A DNA stretch of 64,000 nt, from contig CM068842.1 in the NCBI GenBank assembly GCA_028554795.2, positions 25,330,590 to 25,394,589 on the forward strand. Reading direction: 5' to 3'. This document shows positions 7,160 through 14,815 of the stretch, piece by piece. Each line of letters opens with the position of its first letter. Position 1 is the first letter of the stretch. The notes beneath the pieces are model-generated. The model was not told where the DNA came from. It saw nothing but the letters and a program-made list of their open reading frames with translations, and ran no database searches. Position numbers and translations under genes: made by a program. The stretch is from Sinohyriopsis cumingii (lineage: Eukaryota; Mollusca; Bivalvia; Unionida; Unionidae).

Positions 7160-8272
7160 ATGGAAAAAATCTTAGCCAGCATTTACTACGATCCCTCGCA
7201 TCCTGCAGGTTACGCAGGAGTTCAAAAATTGTATCGTGCTGCCAAAACGCGACTGAAAAGTCTCCGTTTACCTCAAGTGCAACGATGGTTACAAGAACAA
7301 GCTACCTACACTTTACACAAACCCATTCGACGCAAGTTTGCCAGAAGTCGCACCCGAGTGGAAGGCATCGATCATCAATGGCAAGCCGATTTAGCCGATG
7401 TCTCTCATTTGGCCAGCTACAATCGTGGTTACAAATATTTGTTTTGTGTCATCGACGTCTTTTCCAAATTTGCGTGGGTCGTGCCCTTGACTTCCAAATC
7501 GAGCAGCGAGTTAGTGCGAGCCCTGCAACGGGTGTTGAAACAAAGTGGTTGTCACCCTCTTCGATGGCAAACGGACAAAGGCACCGAATTTCTGAACCAA
7601 GCTTTCCAAAAAGAATTAAAGAAACGTGACATTCATTTTTTTACCACCGAGAATCCCGAAACCAAAGCCAGCATCGTGGAACGTTTTCAACGCACTTTGA
7701 AGGAACGCATGTGGAAATATTTTACGCATCACCACACTCTGAAGTACATCGACATCTTACCGCACCTGGTGCAAGCGTACAACCAATCTTACCATCGAAG
7801 CATCGGACGTGCCCCGCAAGACGTGACCCCCGAGAACGAAGTGTTGGTGTTTGAGCGCCTGTTTGGTACGTCCCCGACGAGGGCTGTCCCCAAGAAAAGT
7901 GGAGAGTTGACCGTAGGAGATTGGGTGCGCATTGGCAAAACCAAACGCACTTTCGACAAAGGTTACTTACCTAACTGGACGACCGAATTGTTTCGCGTCA
8001 CTGGACGAGTGCATGGCCGTCATCCTGCCGTCTATAAATTGGAAGACATGAACGGAGAAGTACTCAAAGGAACGTTTTATTTGCCCGAGTTACAACGTGT
8101 CACCAAAAAAGAAGACGACGTGTACGACATCGAAAGCATTCTCGAACGCAGAACCCGTAAAGTGGGCAAACGACGTGTCAAAGAAGTCAAAGTACGTTGG
8201 AAAGGATATCCACCCAGTTTCGATTCTTGGATCGACGCTTCGCAAGTCATCGACTATAAAAAGAAGAAGTGA
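7160..8272 (+). CDS. Retroviral-type integrase with C-terminal chromodomain
   Basis: 370 residues. The DDE catalytic core is complete: D77 in WQADL, D139 in QTDKGTEF and E174 in SIVERF, spaced D-x34-E. An SH3-like region follows (~250-300). A chromodomain at about residues 313-365 has YDIESILERR and VKVRWKGYPPSFDSWI, the aromatic-cage region. Integrase inserts the linear genome into host DNA and makes a 6-bp duplication; the chromodomain probably directs the complex to methylated histones. The N-terminal zinc-binding HHCC region is not clearly seen. The reading frame is intact. A second, truncated copy of the same gene is in E3 (45223-45382). Confidence 0.95.
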   Translation: MEKILASIYYDPSHPAGYAGVQKLYRAAKTRLKSLRLPQVQRWLQEQATYTLHKPIRRKFARSRTRVEGIDHQWQADLADVSHLASYNRGYKYLFCVIDVFSKFAWVVPLTSKSSSELVRALQRVLKQSGCHPLRWQTDKGTEFLNQAFQKELKKRDIHFFTTENPETKASIVERFQRTLKERMWKYFTHHHTLKYIDILPHLVQAYNQSYHRSIGRAPQDVTPENEVLVFERLFGTSPTRAVPKKSGELTVGDWVRIGKTKRTFDKGYLPNWTTELFRVTGRVHGRHPAVYKLEDMNGEVLKGTFYLPELQRVTKKEDDVYDIESILERRTRKVGKRRVKEVKVRWKGYPPSFDSWIDASQVIDYKKKK

Positions 8273-8277
8273 CCATC

Positions 8278-8565
8278 ATGCCCTTTCACACAGCAACAGA
8301 CGCAGCTACGTCGACCACTCCTTCTTCCCCTAGTTCTTCTGTGCAAGATTTACAAAAACAACCCTTGTGGGTGTGGTGTGGAGAACGTGTGCCTAAAACG
8401 CAAATCGTCTTTTTCTGCCAATTCTCCTCGAACGGGAACGTTGTGTCCAGTGCCAGTGCCAGTCACCACTCCAACAACCACAACCAGAACCCCATTTTGG
8501 GCGGAGAGACACCTCTGACATCCACTAATATTCCCTCAGACAGCCACAGAACTCTGGAATTATGA
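8278..8565 (+). CDS. Small Polinton protein that has lost its transmembrane region
   Basis: 95 residues from the ATG at 8278; an upstream in-frame GTG at 8269 is less likely. The homologue in E3 (44812-45216) has 43 extra residues after FFCQ, containing two hydrophobic spans (TFVVYCVIGAAIANL and LWTIVLSSYIGYLL). In E1 these are missing by a clean in-frame deletion at 8421/8422, so the E1 product should be soluble. The flanks (PLWVW.G.RVPKTQIVFF and a Ser/Asn-rich tail) are conserved between copies. It overlaps the penton start by ATGA. The family is a common small membrane protein of animal Polintons next to the penton gene; function unknown. Confidence 0.7.
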   Translation: MPFHTATDAATSTTPSSPSSSVQDLQKQPLWVWCGERVPKTQIVFFCQFSSNGNVVSSASASHHSNNHNQNPILGGETPLTSTNIPSDSHRTLEL

Positions 8566-9506
8566 GTCACCAAAACCAATTTTACTTAACCTTACCCAGT
8601 GACAGTTCCATGGAGGTGTTTCCCAACAACACGTTGTGCTGTTACACGGCCAAATTACCTCAAGCCATCCCCTTAGATCACGAAGCCCATTGGGAAGTGG
8701 CTTTAGTAGAAATGATTCACCCGACCCAAGTTCTCAATGTCGTTGCCAATCAAAATAAATTTGATGTGGAAGTTTATGACGAACAAATACAACAGTGGAT
8801 GGATACCCATAGCAAATATAAGCATAAAACCCCTAACACAAAAAATCGACATTACACCATCTATCACTTGTTCATTCCCCCAGGTTATTATTTTAGTGGT
8901 CAACATTTGGTCAACACCATAGCCACCAGGTTTAATGGCGTGTTTGGGGAAGCTTTTAAGAATGTCAAGAACAAAACTGTCACCCTGGAATACCACAAAA
9001 CAGCTCGTCGCTTCCTGATAAAATTTCCTGAGGATAAAATCATGGGTTTCTATTTTTGTGATGAATTGTTTGACATGTTGGGCGGTAACATGGAGATGAG
9101 GAAGAAAGTAGAACAACAAAAAAAACCCCCCGAATTATCAATCATTTACGACAACGAGTCTTTTGGCCAGTATTTTAATACCCCGGTAGAACTGAACCAA
9201 GGACTGAATTTGATGTTCGTGTATTTCGATGTGGTGGAATACAACGTGGTGGGACACACCTCCGTGCCGTTACTGCGTGTCATTCCTTTCAAAGTGGATT
9301 CTGCCGCAAACGCTGACGAGGAAGGTGGAAACACTTACCACGTCCACCGCGAATTTGTCCATCCTCACTATTTGCCGGTCAGCAAGTCGTATTTGGACAC
9401 GGTCAACATTACTATAAAAGGAGATTTGGGACAAAATATTCCATTCACCAAAGGAAAAGTCACGGTGAAACTCCATTTTCGAAAACGGTTCTCTCACGAC
9501 TCGTAA
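8562..9506 (+). CDS. Penton-like minor capsid protein (single jelly roll)
   Basis: 314 residues. It begins MSHQNQFYLTLPSDSSMEVFPNN, then has a WEVALVEMIHP block near residue 45, the hallmark N-terminus of Polinton/adintovirus pentons. A GYYFSGQHLVNTI segment near 108-120 and a conserved C-terminus (VTVKLHFRKRF) follow. The E3 copy at 43898-44815 is homologous over its whole length. The protein forms pentamers at capsid vertices. It is translationally linked by ATGA to the preceding ORF and 7 bp from the next gene, as in the late block of these elements. Intact. Confidence 0.92.
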   Translation: MSHQNQFYLTLPSDSSMEVFPNNTLCCYTAKLPQAIPLDHEAHWEVALVEMIHPTQVLNVVANQNKFDVEVYDEQIQQWMDTHSKYKHKTPNTKNRHYTIYHLFIPPGYYFSGQHLVNTIATRFNGVFGEAFKNVKNKTVTLEYHKTARRFLIKFPEDKIMGFYFCDELFDMLGGNMEMRKKVEQQKKPPELSIIYDNESFGQYFNTPVELNQGLNLMFVYFDVVEYNVVGHTSVPLLRVIPFKVDSAANADEEGGNTYHVHREFVHPHYLPVSKSYLDTVNITIKGDLGQNIPFTKGKVTVKLHFRKRFSHDS

Positions 9507-9513
9507 GTAAGTC

Positions 9514-9930
9514 ATGTATCCAGTGTACCGAGGGGTTGCACGACAGCGAGGACACGGTTTAGGAGACATGTTAAAATCGGCCTTTCGTTCAGTGGCTCCG
9601 GTGTTGAAACCGATGGTGACACGCGGATTGCACGCCTTGAAAGATGCGGCACTGACGCAAGGCAAAGAATTTCTCCAAAATGTCATCATCGACAAACAAA
9701 ACCCTAAAGAAGCCTTCATGAGGGCTGGCAAAAATGTCTTGCTGCAAACGGGAAAAGACATTTTAGGCCGACGAGACACACCTATAAATGCCCTGCACGC
9801 TACCGAGTCAGGCATTCAGCAAGGACAAGGCAGAAAGAGACGACGAAGAAAACACCCTTTCACCAGACTTCAAGCTAGAAAGGCCAAGAAAAGAAGAACC
9901 GTTCGAGACTTAGACGTTTTCGATTATTGA
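9514..9930 (+). CDS. Basic core/pVI- or pX-like virion protein
   Basis: 138 residues. The N-terminus is Arg/Gly-rich, then HGLGDMLKSAFRSVAPVLKP forms an amphipathic segment (residues ~13-33) similar to small core or membrane-active proteins that recur between penton and MCP genes in Polintons. Residues 105-128 are strongly basic (GRKRRRRKHPF...KAKKRR), suggesting DNA binding or nuclear import. The final residues are acidic/aromatic (DLDVFDY). The likely role is packaging or endosomal escape; assignment is by position and composition. The gene is absent from E3, where the whole region is deleted. Confidence 0.7.
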   Translation: MYPVYRGVARQRGHGLGDMLKSAFRSVAPVLKPMVTRGLHALKDAALTQGKEFLQNVIIDKQNPKEAFMRAGKNVLLQTGKDILGRRDTPINALHATESGIQQGQGRKRRRRKHPFTRLQARKAKKRRTVRDLDVFDY

Positions 9931-9943
9931 GAAAGAGAAAAAA

Positions 9944-11275
9944 ATGATGCACCGAGAGTCTTGCGCTTGTTCCAAGACGGAACTGGATCTGTTTGCCATG
10001 CCCCCCACGATGATGACCATGCAAGAATCCCAGTGGGTGGAATTTAATCCCATCTCCACATTGACCGATTCTGCTCCCATCGAATTTGAAATCAAAGGAC
10101 AGCCCGAAGATTACATCGATCTGAATAGCAGTTACCTGTACTTGAAAGTCAAAGTAACCGAAGCGAACAACGTTGCCATAGACAATGATGATGTAGTAGC
10201 TCCCGTCAACAATTTCATGCATTCCTTGTTTAGCGAAGTGGACTTGTACTTGAATAACAAACTGGTCAGCAGCAGCATGGATACTTACCCTTATCGAGCG
10301 TACCTGGAAAATCTCTTGACGTACGGAAAAGAAGCCAAGAACACTCATCTGGATGCTTGCGTGGTATGGAAACCTGACCAAGCGGATAGGTTCAACAAAG
10401 TTACAATTGTTGATGGGGAGAATCCAAATACAACGGGATTTGTAGAACGAAGAAAGAAAATTCATCTAAGTCGTAGTTTAGAACTGATGGATCGCTTGCA
10501 TTTGGACATGTGGTTACAAGAAAAGTATTTGCTGAACGGGGTGGATGTCCGCCTGAGACTGAATCGTAGCAGTGCCGCTTTCCATTTGATGGCTGGTGCT
10601 GATGCCACTTACAAAACCAGCATCGAAGAAGCCAAACTTTACGTGCGTCGTGTGGAAGTGTTACCTAAAGTAGGTAACGACATCAGTCAGACATTGAGCA
10701 GAACAACCGCCAAGTATCCCATACGACGCGTGGAAGTGAAAACGTTCACCATTGCCTCTGGACTCCGATCCAAGATCGAAGATCATCTGTTCCAAGGACA
10801 GTTACCCAAACGTTTGATTGTTGGTATCGTCAAGAATTCAGCTTTCAATGGTGTCTATAACGAAAATCCTTTTCAGTTTCAACATTACAGAGTGTCCAAG
10901 ATCGAAGTCAGTCGCGACGGCAAGACCTTGTGTACCCGACCTTTCGAACCTGTCTTTCATGCCGCCGATAGGACTAAGTCGAATTACTTGAGATCGTACT
11001 TGTCCCTGTACGAAGCCACCGGACAGTTAGGAACTAACACCAGTCACGGCATTACGTACGACGAATATGACGGAGGCTATGCTTTGTGGGCTTTCGATTT
11101 CACTCCTGACCAAGGCAGCGACGAGGGACATTTCCACCCTATAAAATCTGGCCAGATTCGTGTGGAACTTCAGTTTGCGAGTGCTCTACCAGAGACGGTG
11201 AACGTCCTCCTGTATGCAGAATTCGATAATACCATAGAAATCAACAGTTTGAGAGAAGTCATTCTAGATTATTAG
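9944..11275 (+). CDS. Double-jelly-roll major capsid protein (hexon-like)
   Basis: 443 residues, the usual size for Polinton MCPs. Typical features are the N-terminal block WVEFNPISTLTDSAPIEFEI, the YIDLNSSYLYLKVKV strand, an FMHSLFSEVDLYLNN block, and a C-terminal IRVELQFASALPETVNVLLYAEF strand pair. It forms trimeric capsomers of the icosahedral shell. The start at 9944 follows the preceding stop by 13 bp with an A-rich leader. Intact and next to penton and protease genes, so the element can be expected to encode a virion. The C-terminal 50 residues are conserved in a fragment in E3. Confidence 0.95.
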   Translation: MMHRESCACSKTELDLFAMPPTMMTMQESQWVEFNPISTLTDSAPIEFEIKGQPEDYIDLNSSYLYLKVKVTEANNVAIDNDDVVAPVNNFMHSLFSEVDLYLNNKLVSSSMDTYPYRAYLENLLTYGKEAKNTHLDACVVWKPDQADRFNKVTIVDGENPNTTGFVERRKKIHLSRSLELMDRLHLDMWLQEKYLLNGVDVRLRLNRSSAAFHLMAGADATYKTSIEEAKLYVRRVEVLPKVGNDISQTLSRTTAKYPIRRVEVKTFTIASGLRSKIEDHLFQGQLPKRLIVGIVKNSAFNGVYNENPFQFQHYRVSKIEVSRDGKTLCTRPFEPVFHAADRTKSNYLRSYLSLYEATGQLGTNTSHGITYDEYDGGYALWAFDFTPDQGSDEGHFHPIKSGQIRVELQFASALPETVNVLLYAEFDNTIEINSLREVILDY

Positions 11276-11281
11276 AAAGCC

Positions 11282-11788
11282 ATGGAAGACTGTTATCCCT
11301 CTTTACAAAGTGGAGAAACTTTGGACATGGAATGTGAGGAGACCGTGGAAGGAGAAGAATCTCAAGACAAAGACGAAGAAGATATCATAATGAAGTCGAG
11401 ATGGCCAGAACAAGAAGCCCATTTAGTCTCCTGTTTTGCCAAACACTTGGTCGACAAAATAACGGAATTGATCAAGAAAAATTGCTATGGATGTCAAAAC
11501 GATCATCCCAGTCAAATTCAACACGATAAATGCCTGATGTTAAGTCAAGAAGAAAAATTGGACGAGTATCTGGACGAAGCTTGGAGTCTCATCTCGAACA
11601 AAGACGTGTTGCACCAGTGGTATAAAGACTTGCGTGAACATTCTTGTCCACCATTAACCACTCAAGAGATCCATCGTATCGAAGCTCTCCTGAATCAGAG
11701 TGAGGAAACAGAACGAATAACCGTTTATTCGTCAGACATTTTCAAGCAAAAAGTCAGGATCGAATTGACGACGTATTATTACCTGTGA
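11282..11788 (+). CDS. Acidic/helical protein of unknown function between MCP and protease
   Basis: 168 residues, no recognised family. Residues 1-40 are highly acidic. The rest is predicted helical and has a CYGCQNDHPSQIQHDKC cluster (Cys/His, possibly metal binding), a YLDEAWSL block, and the C-terminal IFKQKVRIELTTYYYL. It starts 6 bp after the MCP stop and ends 27 bp before the protease, so it is probably in the same late transcript. The E3 homologue (43214-43719) keeps the Cys/His cluster and C-terminus closely, which argues for a constrained function. Possible roles include MCP chaperone or protease cofactor (inference). Confidence 0.6.
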   Translation: MEDCYPSLQSGETLDMECEETVEGEESQDKDEEDIIMKSRWPEQEAHLVSCFAKHLVDKITELIKKNCYGCQNDHPSQIQHDKCLMLSQEEKLDEYLDEAWSLISNKDVLHQWYKDLREHSCPPLTTQEIHRIEALLNQSEETERITVYSSDIFKQKVRIELTTYYYL

Positions 11789-11815
11789 AGAAGAAGAAGA
11801 AAAAAACACAAAACA

Positions 11816-12376
11816 ATGGATACCTGGGAACTTTATTACCTTTTGAACCACAGTTCGTATACGTCTTCTTGGAATCCTGTCGTCTGTGCTAAAGATGAAC
11901 TCCCTCATCGCAAACCTAAAGACCATCAAGCTTACGTGATCAACACGGACGACAGTCATCTCCCAGGAACCCACTGGGTAGCCGTCTACTTTCCTCAAGA
12001 AGGATGTGTGGAATATTTCGATTCGTACGGATTGCCCCCTTTGGAAGACGATATCATCGACTTTATGAGAAGAAATGCTCAAACCACCCGATTCAATAAC
12101 GTGAAATTACAAGGCACAGATTCCTTGGTGTGTGGACAATACTGTGTGTATTTTCTGCATCATCGCAGCCTGGGCTATTCCTTAGAACATTTAGTGACTC
12201 ATTTCGATCCTCGTTCTTCTGCTAGAAACGATGTGAAAGTAGATCGATGGTTTTGTGACCATTATGCTTATCTTTTGTCTCAAGCTAGGAAACGTAGTGT
12301 CCATCAATGGCCTAATGATTTCCAACAGTGGAAATCACAATTTCATTCACAACGTTGTCAGCCCTGTTCAAAGTAG
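11816..12376 (+). CDS. Adenain-like (Ulp1 fold) capsid maturation cysteine protease
   Basis: 186 residues, close to the 200 of adenovirus protease. The catalytic triad can be placed: His53 in GTHWVAVYF, Asp69 in EYFDSYG (Glu in adenovirus), and Cys106 in VCGQYCVYFLHH. The Gln expected in the oxyanion hole is probably Gln99 just upstream. The enzyme cleaves core and capsid precursors during virion maturation. The start at 11816 is in an A-rich leader (ACACAAAACAATGG). It is the last gene of the structural block and is followed by a conventional AATAAA signal. The E3 copy has two nonsense codons; this copy is intact. Confidence 0.94.
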   Translation: MDTWELYYLLNHSSYTSSWNPVVCAKDELPHRKPKDHQAYVINTDDSHLPGTHWVAVYFPQEGCVEYFDSYGLPPLEDDIIDFMRRNAQTTRFNNVKLQGTDSLVCGQYCVYFLHHRSLGYSLEHLVTHFDPRSSARNDVKVDRWFCDHYAYLLSQARKRSVHQWPNDFQQWKSQFHSQRCQPCSK

Positions 12377-12607
12377 ATTGAGAATTGAGAAAAAAATGTT
12401 TGTGATTTGAAAAAAATTGTTTGATGTTATAGTGTTATATTATTGTTAAAAATGTTGTTGTTTAGTGTTAAGTGATTTTTGAATAAAAAATGTTGTGTTT
12501 AGAAAAAAAATGCCTTTGTCTTTTGTTTAGCTAGAAGAATGTTGGATTGATGCTCTTTCATTTCTTACTATCCCTCTCATGAACGTTGTGGCTCGAAAAC
12601 CGTGTGG
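12377..12607 (+). terminator. 3' region of structural gene block with polyadenylation signal
   Basis: An A/T-rich, G/T-rich stretch without ORFs. AATAAA at 12482-12487 is followed by GT-rich sequence (GTTGTGTTTAG, then TTTGTCTTTTGTTT), the arrangement of a normal metazoan poly(A) site. The E3 copy preserves the AATAAA on the minus strand at 42532-42537. No stem-loop of the type found after the next three genes is seen here. Confidence 0.55.
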
Positions 12608-12643
12608 GGATGTTTTCCTTCACGTCCGCGCTTTAACTTTAAG
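12608..12643 (+). promoter_or_regulatory. Shared promoter box, cassette 1
   Basis: GATGTTTTCCTTCACG followed by TCCGCGC, then TTTAAG as a weak TATA element 7-8 bp later, about 54 bp before the ATG at 12697. Nearly the same box occurs at 13479, 14257 and 14328 in E1 and five times in E3, always upstream of right-end genes or ORFs. Confidence 0.7.
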
Positions 12644-12696
12644 AACCGGGTTGTTCCCAGTCTAGCCATCCATTGTCAACTCATCCTCCTAAGAAG

Positions 12697-13065
12697 ATGT
12701 GCTCCAAACTAGCTAAGCTCAACGAAGCCTACGTGAATTTGCATAGGGTCAGACACAGTCTGATACCGAAGCCAGAAGAAATAGAGAATGTGAGAATGTT
12801 AAAAATCACTGAAGACCTGATAGAAGAGCTCTTCAGAGAAGAAATGAACAGGGAGAAAGAAGAATGGACAGAGAAGTACAGACTTCAGAGACAGCAGCAA
12901 CAGCAGCAACAGCAGCAACAACAGCAACAGCAACAGCAACCTGAAGCTGACAGAGGCTTTGTCGATTGTCGTATCGACACCAAAGAATTCTTCTTCTCTT
13001 TCCGAAGAAGCAGACCTATTGCCAGAAAGTCTATCCTCAGAGGACATCGCATTCTTAGAAACTAA
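12697..13065 (+). CDS. PolyQ charged helical protein, cassette 1
   Basis: 122 residues from the ATG at 12697; the in-frame TTG at 12673 is not a likely start. The N-terminal ~70 residues are helical with Leu heptads and charged stretches (IEELFREEMNREKEEW). A tract of about 16 Gln follows, encoded by mixed CAG/CAA, then a basic C-terminus (RRSRPIARKS). No known family. The E3 homologue (41872-42309) has a much shorter Gln tract. It has its own upstream promoter box and a histone-type stem-loop 29 bp after the stop, so it is an independent transcription unit. Confidence 0.68.
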   Translation: MCSKLAKLNEAYVNLHRVRHSLIPKPEEIENVRMLKITEDLIEELFREEMNREKEEWTEKYRLQRQQQQQQQQQQQQQQQQPEADRGFVDCRIDTKEFFFSFRRSRPIARKSILRGHRILRN

Positions 13066-13094
13066 AAAAGAATGCCATAGCAAAACAAAAAAAC

Positions 13095-13136
13095 AGCCCT
13101 TTTCAGGGCTACCCAATACTCTAGAAAAGAAATAAC
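13095..13136 (+). terminator. Histone-mRNA-type 3' stem-loop with downstream purine element, cassette 1
   Basis: Stem AGCCCT (13095-13100), loop TTTC, stem AGGGCT (13105-13110), then ACCCA (13111-13115). A purine-rich TAGAAAAGAAATAAC lies at 13122-13136. This reproduces the layout of replication-dependent histone mRNA 3' ends: 6-bp stem, UUUC-type loop, ACCCA flank, and an AAGAAAGA-like U7-pairing element about 12 nt further. The outer pair is A-T rather than the usual G-C. Confidence 0.7.
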
Positions 13137-13478
13137 TATTAATTTGCCAATGTGTAGGTAGAGTAGTGTGAAAATAAACACTAACTCTTTCTTAAAAAAT
13201 GTGAGGGTATGAGTTTGTGTGTTTGAAAGTGATAAAATAGGTTGGTGTGGATAGTAGATTAAAATGATGTTAGTTTTTTGGCTGTTAGAGGTATATATTT
13301 TCGGTTAGATTGGATTGGATTGCTTTGCGTATGTGGATAGTCAATTGAAGTGATTTATAAAAAAATTTTAAAATAGTAATGGGTAGCATAAAAAAGTGAG
13401 CGAGTGTTTCTTTTAGGTCCGCGCGTTGTTGTTGATTTTGGTCATGATCCAGGTAAGATCCATTTCATGTTATTAGGG
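13137..13478 (+). repeat. Inter-cassette spacer (copy 1)
   Basis: No ORF. The segments 13137-13215 and 13410-13478 are closely similar to 14065-14145 and 14275-14327 in the next spacer (shared AATTTGCCAATGTGTG, AAACACTAACTCTTTCTTAA and GGTCATGATC blocks). It also contains AAAAAAGTGAGCGAGTGTTTC at 13391-13411, which is found in E3 upstream of a broken gene (minus strand, 41680-41770). This suggests a gene was lost here in E1. The block CCAGGTAAGATC looks like a splice donor but no intron is evident. Confidence 0.6.
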
Positions 13479-13514
13479 GGATGTTTTCCATCACGTCCGC
13501 GCTTTCACTATAAA
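13479..13514 (+). promoter_or_regulatory. Shared promoter box, cassette 2
   Basis: GATGTTTTCCATCACG then TCCGCGC, with a proper TATAAA at 13509-13514, 54 bp before the ATG at 13568. Confidence 0.72.
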
Positions 13515-13567
13515 TTGAAACTCGCTGGGCAGTCTAGCTACCCTTGTTGATTGATCAACAGTAAAAA

Positions 13568-13996
13568 ATGAGCAACAGACTGACTAAATTGATGGAACTT
13601 CAGATGCATCTGGAGTATGCCAGATACCTACTGAACGAGCTGACTGCGGAGGCCCTTTTGGAAGAAGTGAGAATAGAACAGGAGGAGGAGGAGAGAAAAA
13701 TGAAAGAAGAGAATGAAAGAAAGAGAGAGATCAGGTGTCACCCTATGATGAACCCTGTGTGCAAGGTGATACCTGAGGCAAGGACATCTTGCCAGCCTGT
13801 AGCTGAACCACAATCACAACGAAGACAAAGACAAAGAAGACAGAGGGAAGAAGTGTTCACTATTCCGCAAACGGAGGAGTGGGATAGTGAAGCCACTCAC
13901 CCACCGTCTGCTCTTCAAACAAGTCATGTGAATTGGACTAATGATTGGAGTAGACGTTGTGTCTGTGGTGCCAGACCCGGAAGGTGCCACCATTAA
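13568..13996 (+). CDS. Charged helical protein, cassette 2
   Basis: 142 residues, not recognised. Residues 1-30 have Leu heptads (MSNRLTKLMELQMHLEYARYLL). Residues 35-60 are Glu/Lys/Arg-rich coiled coil. Then come a Gln/Arg-rich basic stretch (QSQRRQRQRRQREE) and a C-terminus ending with two Cys (RRCVCGARPG). The architecture (short leucine-zipper-like start, charged coil, Q/R-rich segment) is like the genes on either side, suggesting distant paralogy. Promoter box with TATA 54 bp upstream and histone-type stem-loop 26 bp after the stop. Confidence 0.62.
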   Translation: MSNRLTKLMELQMHLEYARYLLNELTAEALLEEVRIEQEEEERKMKEENERKREIRCHPMMNPVCKVIPEARTSCQPVAEPQSQRRQRQRRQREEVFTIPQTEEWDSEATHPPSALQTSHVNWTNDWSRRCVCGARPGRCHH

Positions 13997-14022
13997 CCAA
14001 GGCCTCTGAAGTTAAAAAAAAC

Positions 14023-14064
14023 AGCCCTTTTCAGGGCTACCCAATACTCAAGAAAAGAAATAAC
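14023..14064 (+). terminator. Histone-mRNA-type 3' stem-loop, cassette 2
   Basis: AGCCCT-TTTC-AGGGCT at 14023-14038, ACCCA at 14039-14043, purine element AAGAAAAGAAATAAC at 14050-14064. Identical in stem and loop to the cassette 1 element. It contains CAAGAAAAGA, close to the sea-urchin-type CAAGAAAGA. Confidence 0.72.
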
Positions 14065-14256
14065 CATCAATTTGCCAATGTGTGTAGGTAGAGTAGTGTG
14101 AATATAAACACTAACTCTTTCTTAAAAATGTGAGGGTATGTGTTTGTGTGATTGTGTTAGTAAGAGCTGAGGTATGTTTGTGTGAATAGTAGATTATGGG
14201 TTTCTTAGCGTATGTGAAGAGTATAGTTAGGGTTTTATTGTATGAAAAAAGTAGGG
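14065..14256 (+). repeat. Inter-cassette spacer (copy 2)
   Basis: No ORF on the + strand. It starts with the same AATTTGCCAATGTGTGTAGG block as copy 1, but is shorter and lacks the middle segment. Confidence 0.55.
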
Positions 14257-14280
14257 GGATGTTTTCCTTCACGTACGCGC
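14257..14280 (+). promoter_or_regulatory. Shared promoter box, extra upstream copy for cassette 3
   Basis: GATGTTTTCCTTCACG then TACGCGC, 48 bp before a second box at 14328. No TATA or ORF directly follows, so it may be a duplicated upstream element or the relic of a lost cassette. Confidence 0.6.
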
Positions 14281-14327
14281 GTTGTTGGGTCATGATCTAG
14301 GTAAGATCGATTTTATGTTTTTTAGGG

Positions 14328-14363
14328 GGATGTTTTCCTTCACGTTCGCGCTTTTCGTATAAG
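14328..14363 (+). promoter_or_regulatory. Shared promoter box, cassette 3
   Basis: GATGTTTTCCTTCACG then TTCGCGC, with TATAAG at 14358-14363, 50 bp before the ATG at 14413. Confidence 0.7.
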
Positions 14364-14412
14364 AACCCACAGTGTTGGTCGTTCAAACCATTCTGCAAAG
14401 AATAAAAAGAAG

Positions 14413-14793
14413 ATGGCGTCAAACCAAATGGACAAATTACAAACCTTGCAAGACGTTTTAGACAACTTAGGAATAATGGAACAGATGCTAATAAGACTCG
14501 TTGAAGACCATTATTCCTATAGTCCCCATCGTGTAAAGATGGAAATTAACAATTTAAGGAAAGCAAAGGACAAGATTAGTGGTGTCATGAAAGAGATCAA
14601 GGAGGAGAAGGAGGATGAAGAGGAAAAGATAAGAATAAGAACATGGAACGAAAAAATTGAAAAAGAAGAGGAAAATGAGAAGAGGAAGAAAGAAGAAGAG
14701 GAGGAAGAGAAGAAAGAAGAGAAGGAGAAAAAAAAGAAGAGAAAGAGTGTTGGAGATAAAATAAGAAGTTGGTGGAGGAAAAGAAGAAATTAG
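14413..14793 (+). CDS. Glu/Lys-rich coiled-coil protein, cassette 3
   Basis: 126 residues. Residues 1-60 are helical with a hydrophobic pattern (MDKLQTLQDVLDNLGIMEQML). Residues 65-126 are almost purely Glu, Lys and Arg, ending KIRSWWRKRRN. No family is recognised and low complexity makes database comparison uninformative. Support for being real comes from context: promoter box with TATA 50 bp upstream and a near-perfect histone-type stem-loop 23 bp after the stop. Confidence 0.6.
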   Translation: MASNQMDKLQTLQDVLDNLGIMEQMLIRLVEDHYSYSPHRVKMEINNLRKAKDKISGVMKEIKEEKEDEEEKIRIRTWNEKIEKEEENEKRKKEEEEEEKKEEKEKKKKRKSVGDKIRSWWRKRRN

Positions 14794-14815
14794 AAGAAGA
14801 AGAAGAAAACCCAAA

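Noticed and set aside
7285..7629. Overlapping ORF within the integrase gene.
   Set aside because: Alternative frame of the conserved catalytic core.
9270..9815. 181-codon minus-strand ORF opposite the penton and core genes.
   Set aside because: Shadow of the conserved + strand genes; no motif of its own.
9875..10465. 196-codon minus-strand ORF opposite the MCP.
   Set aside because: Shadow of MCP; the + strand frame is conserved in family and in the E3 remnant.
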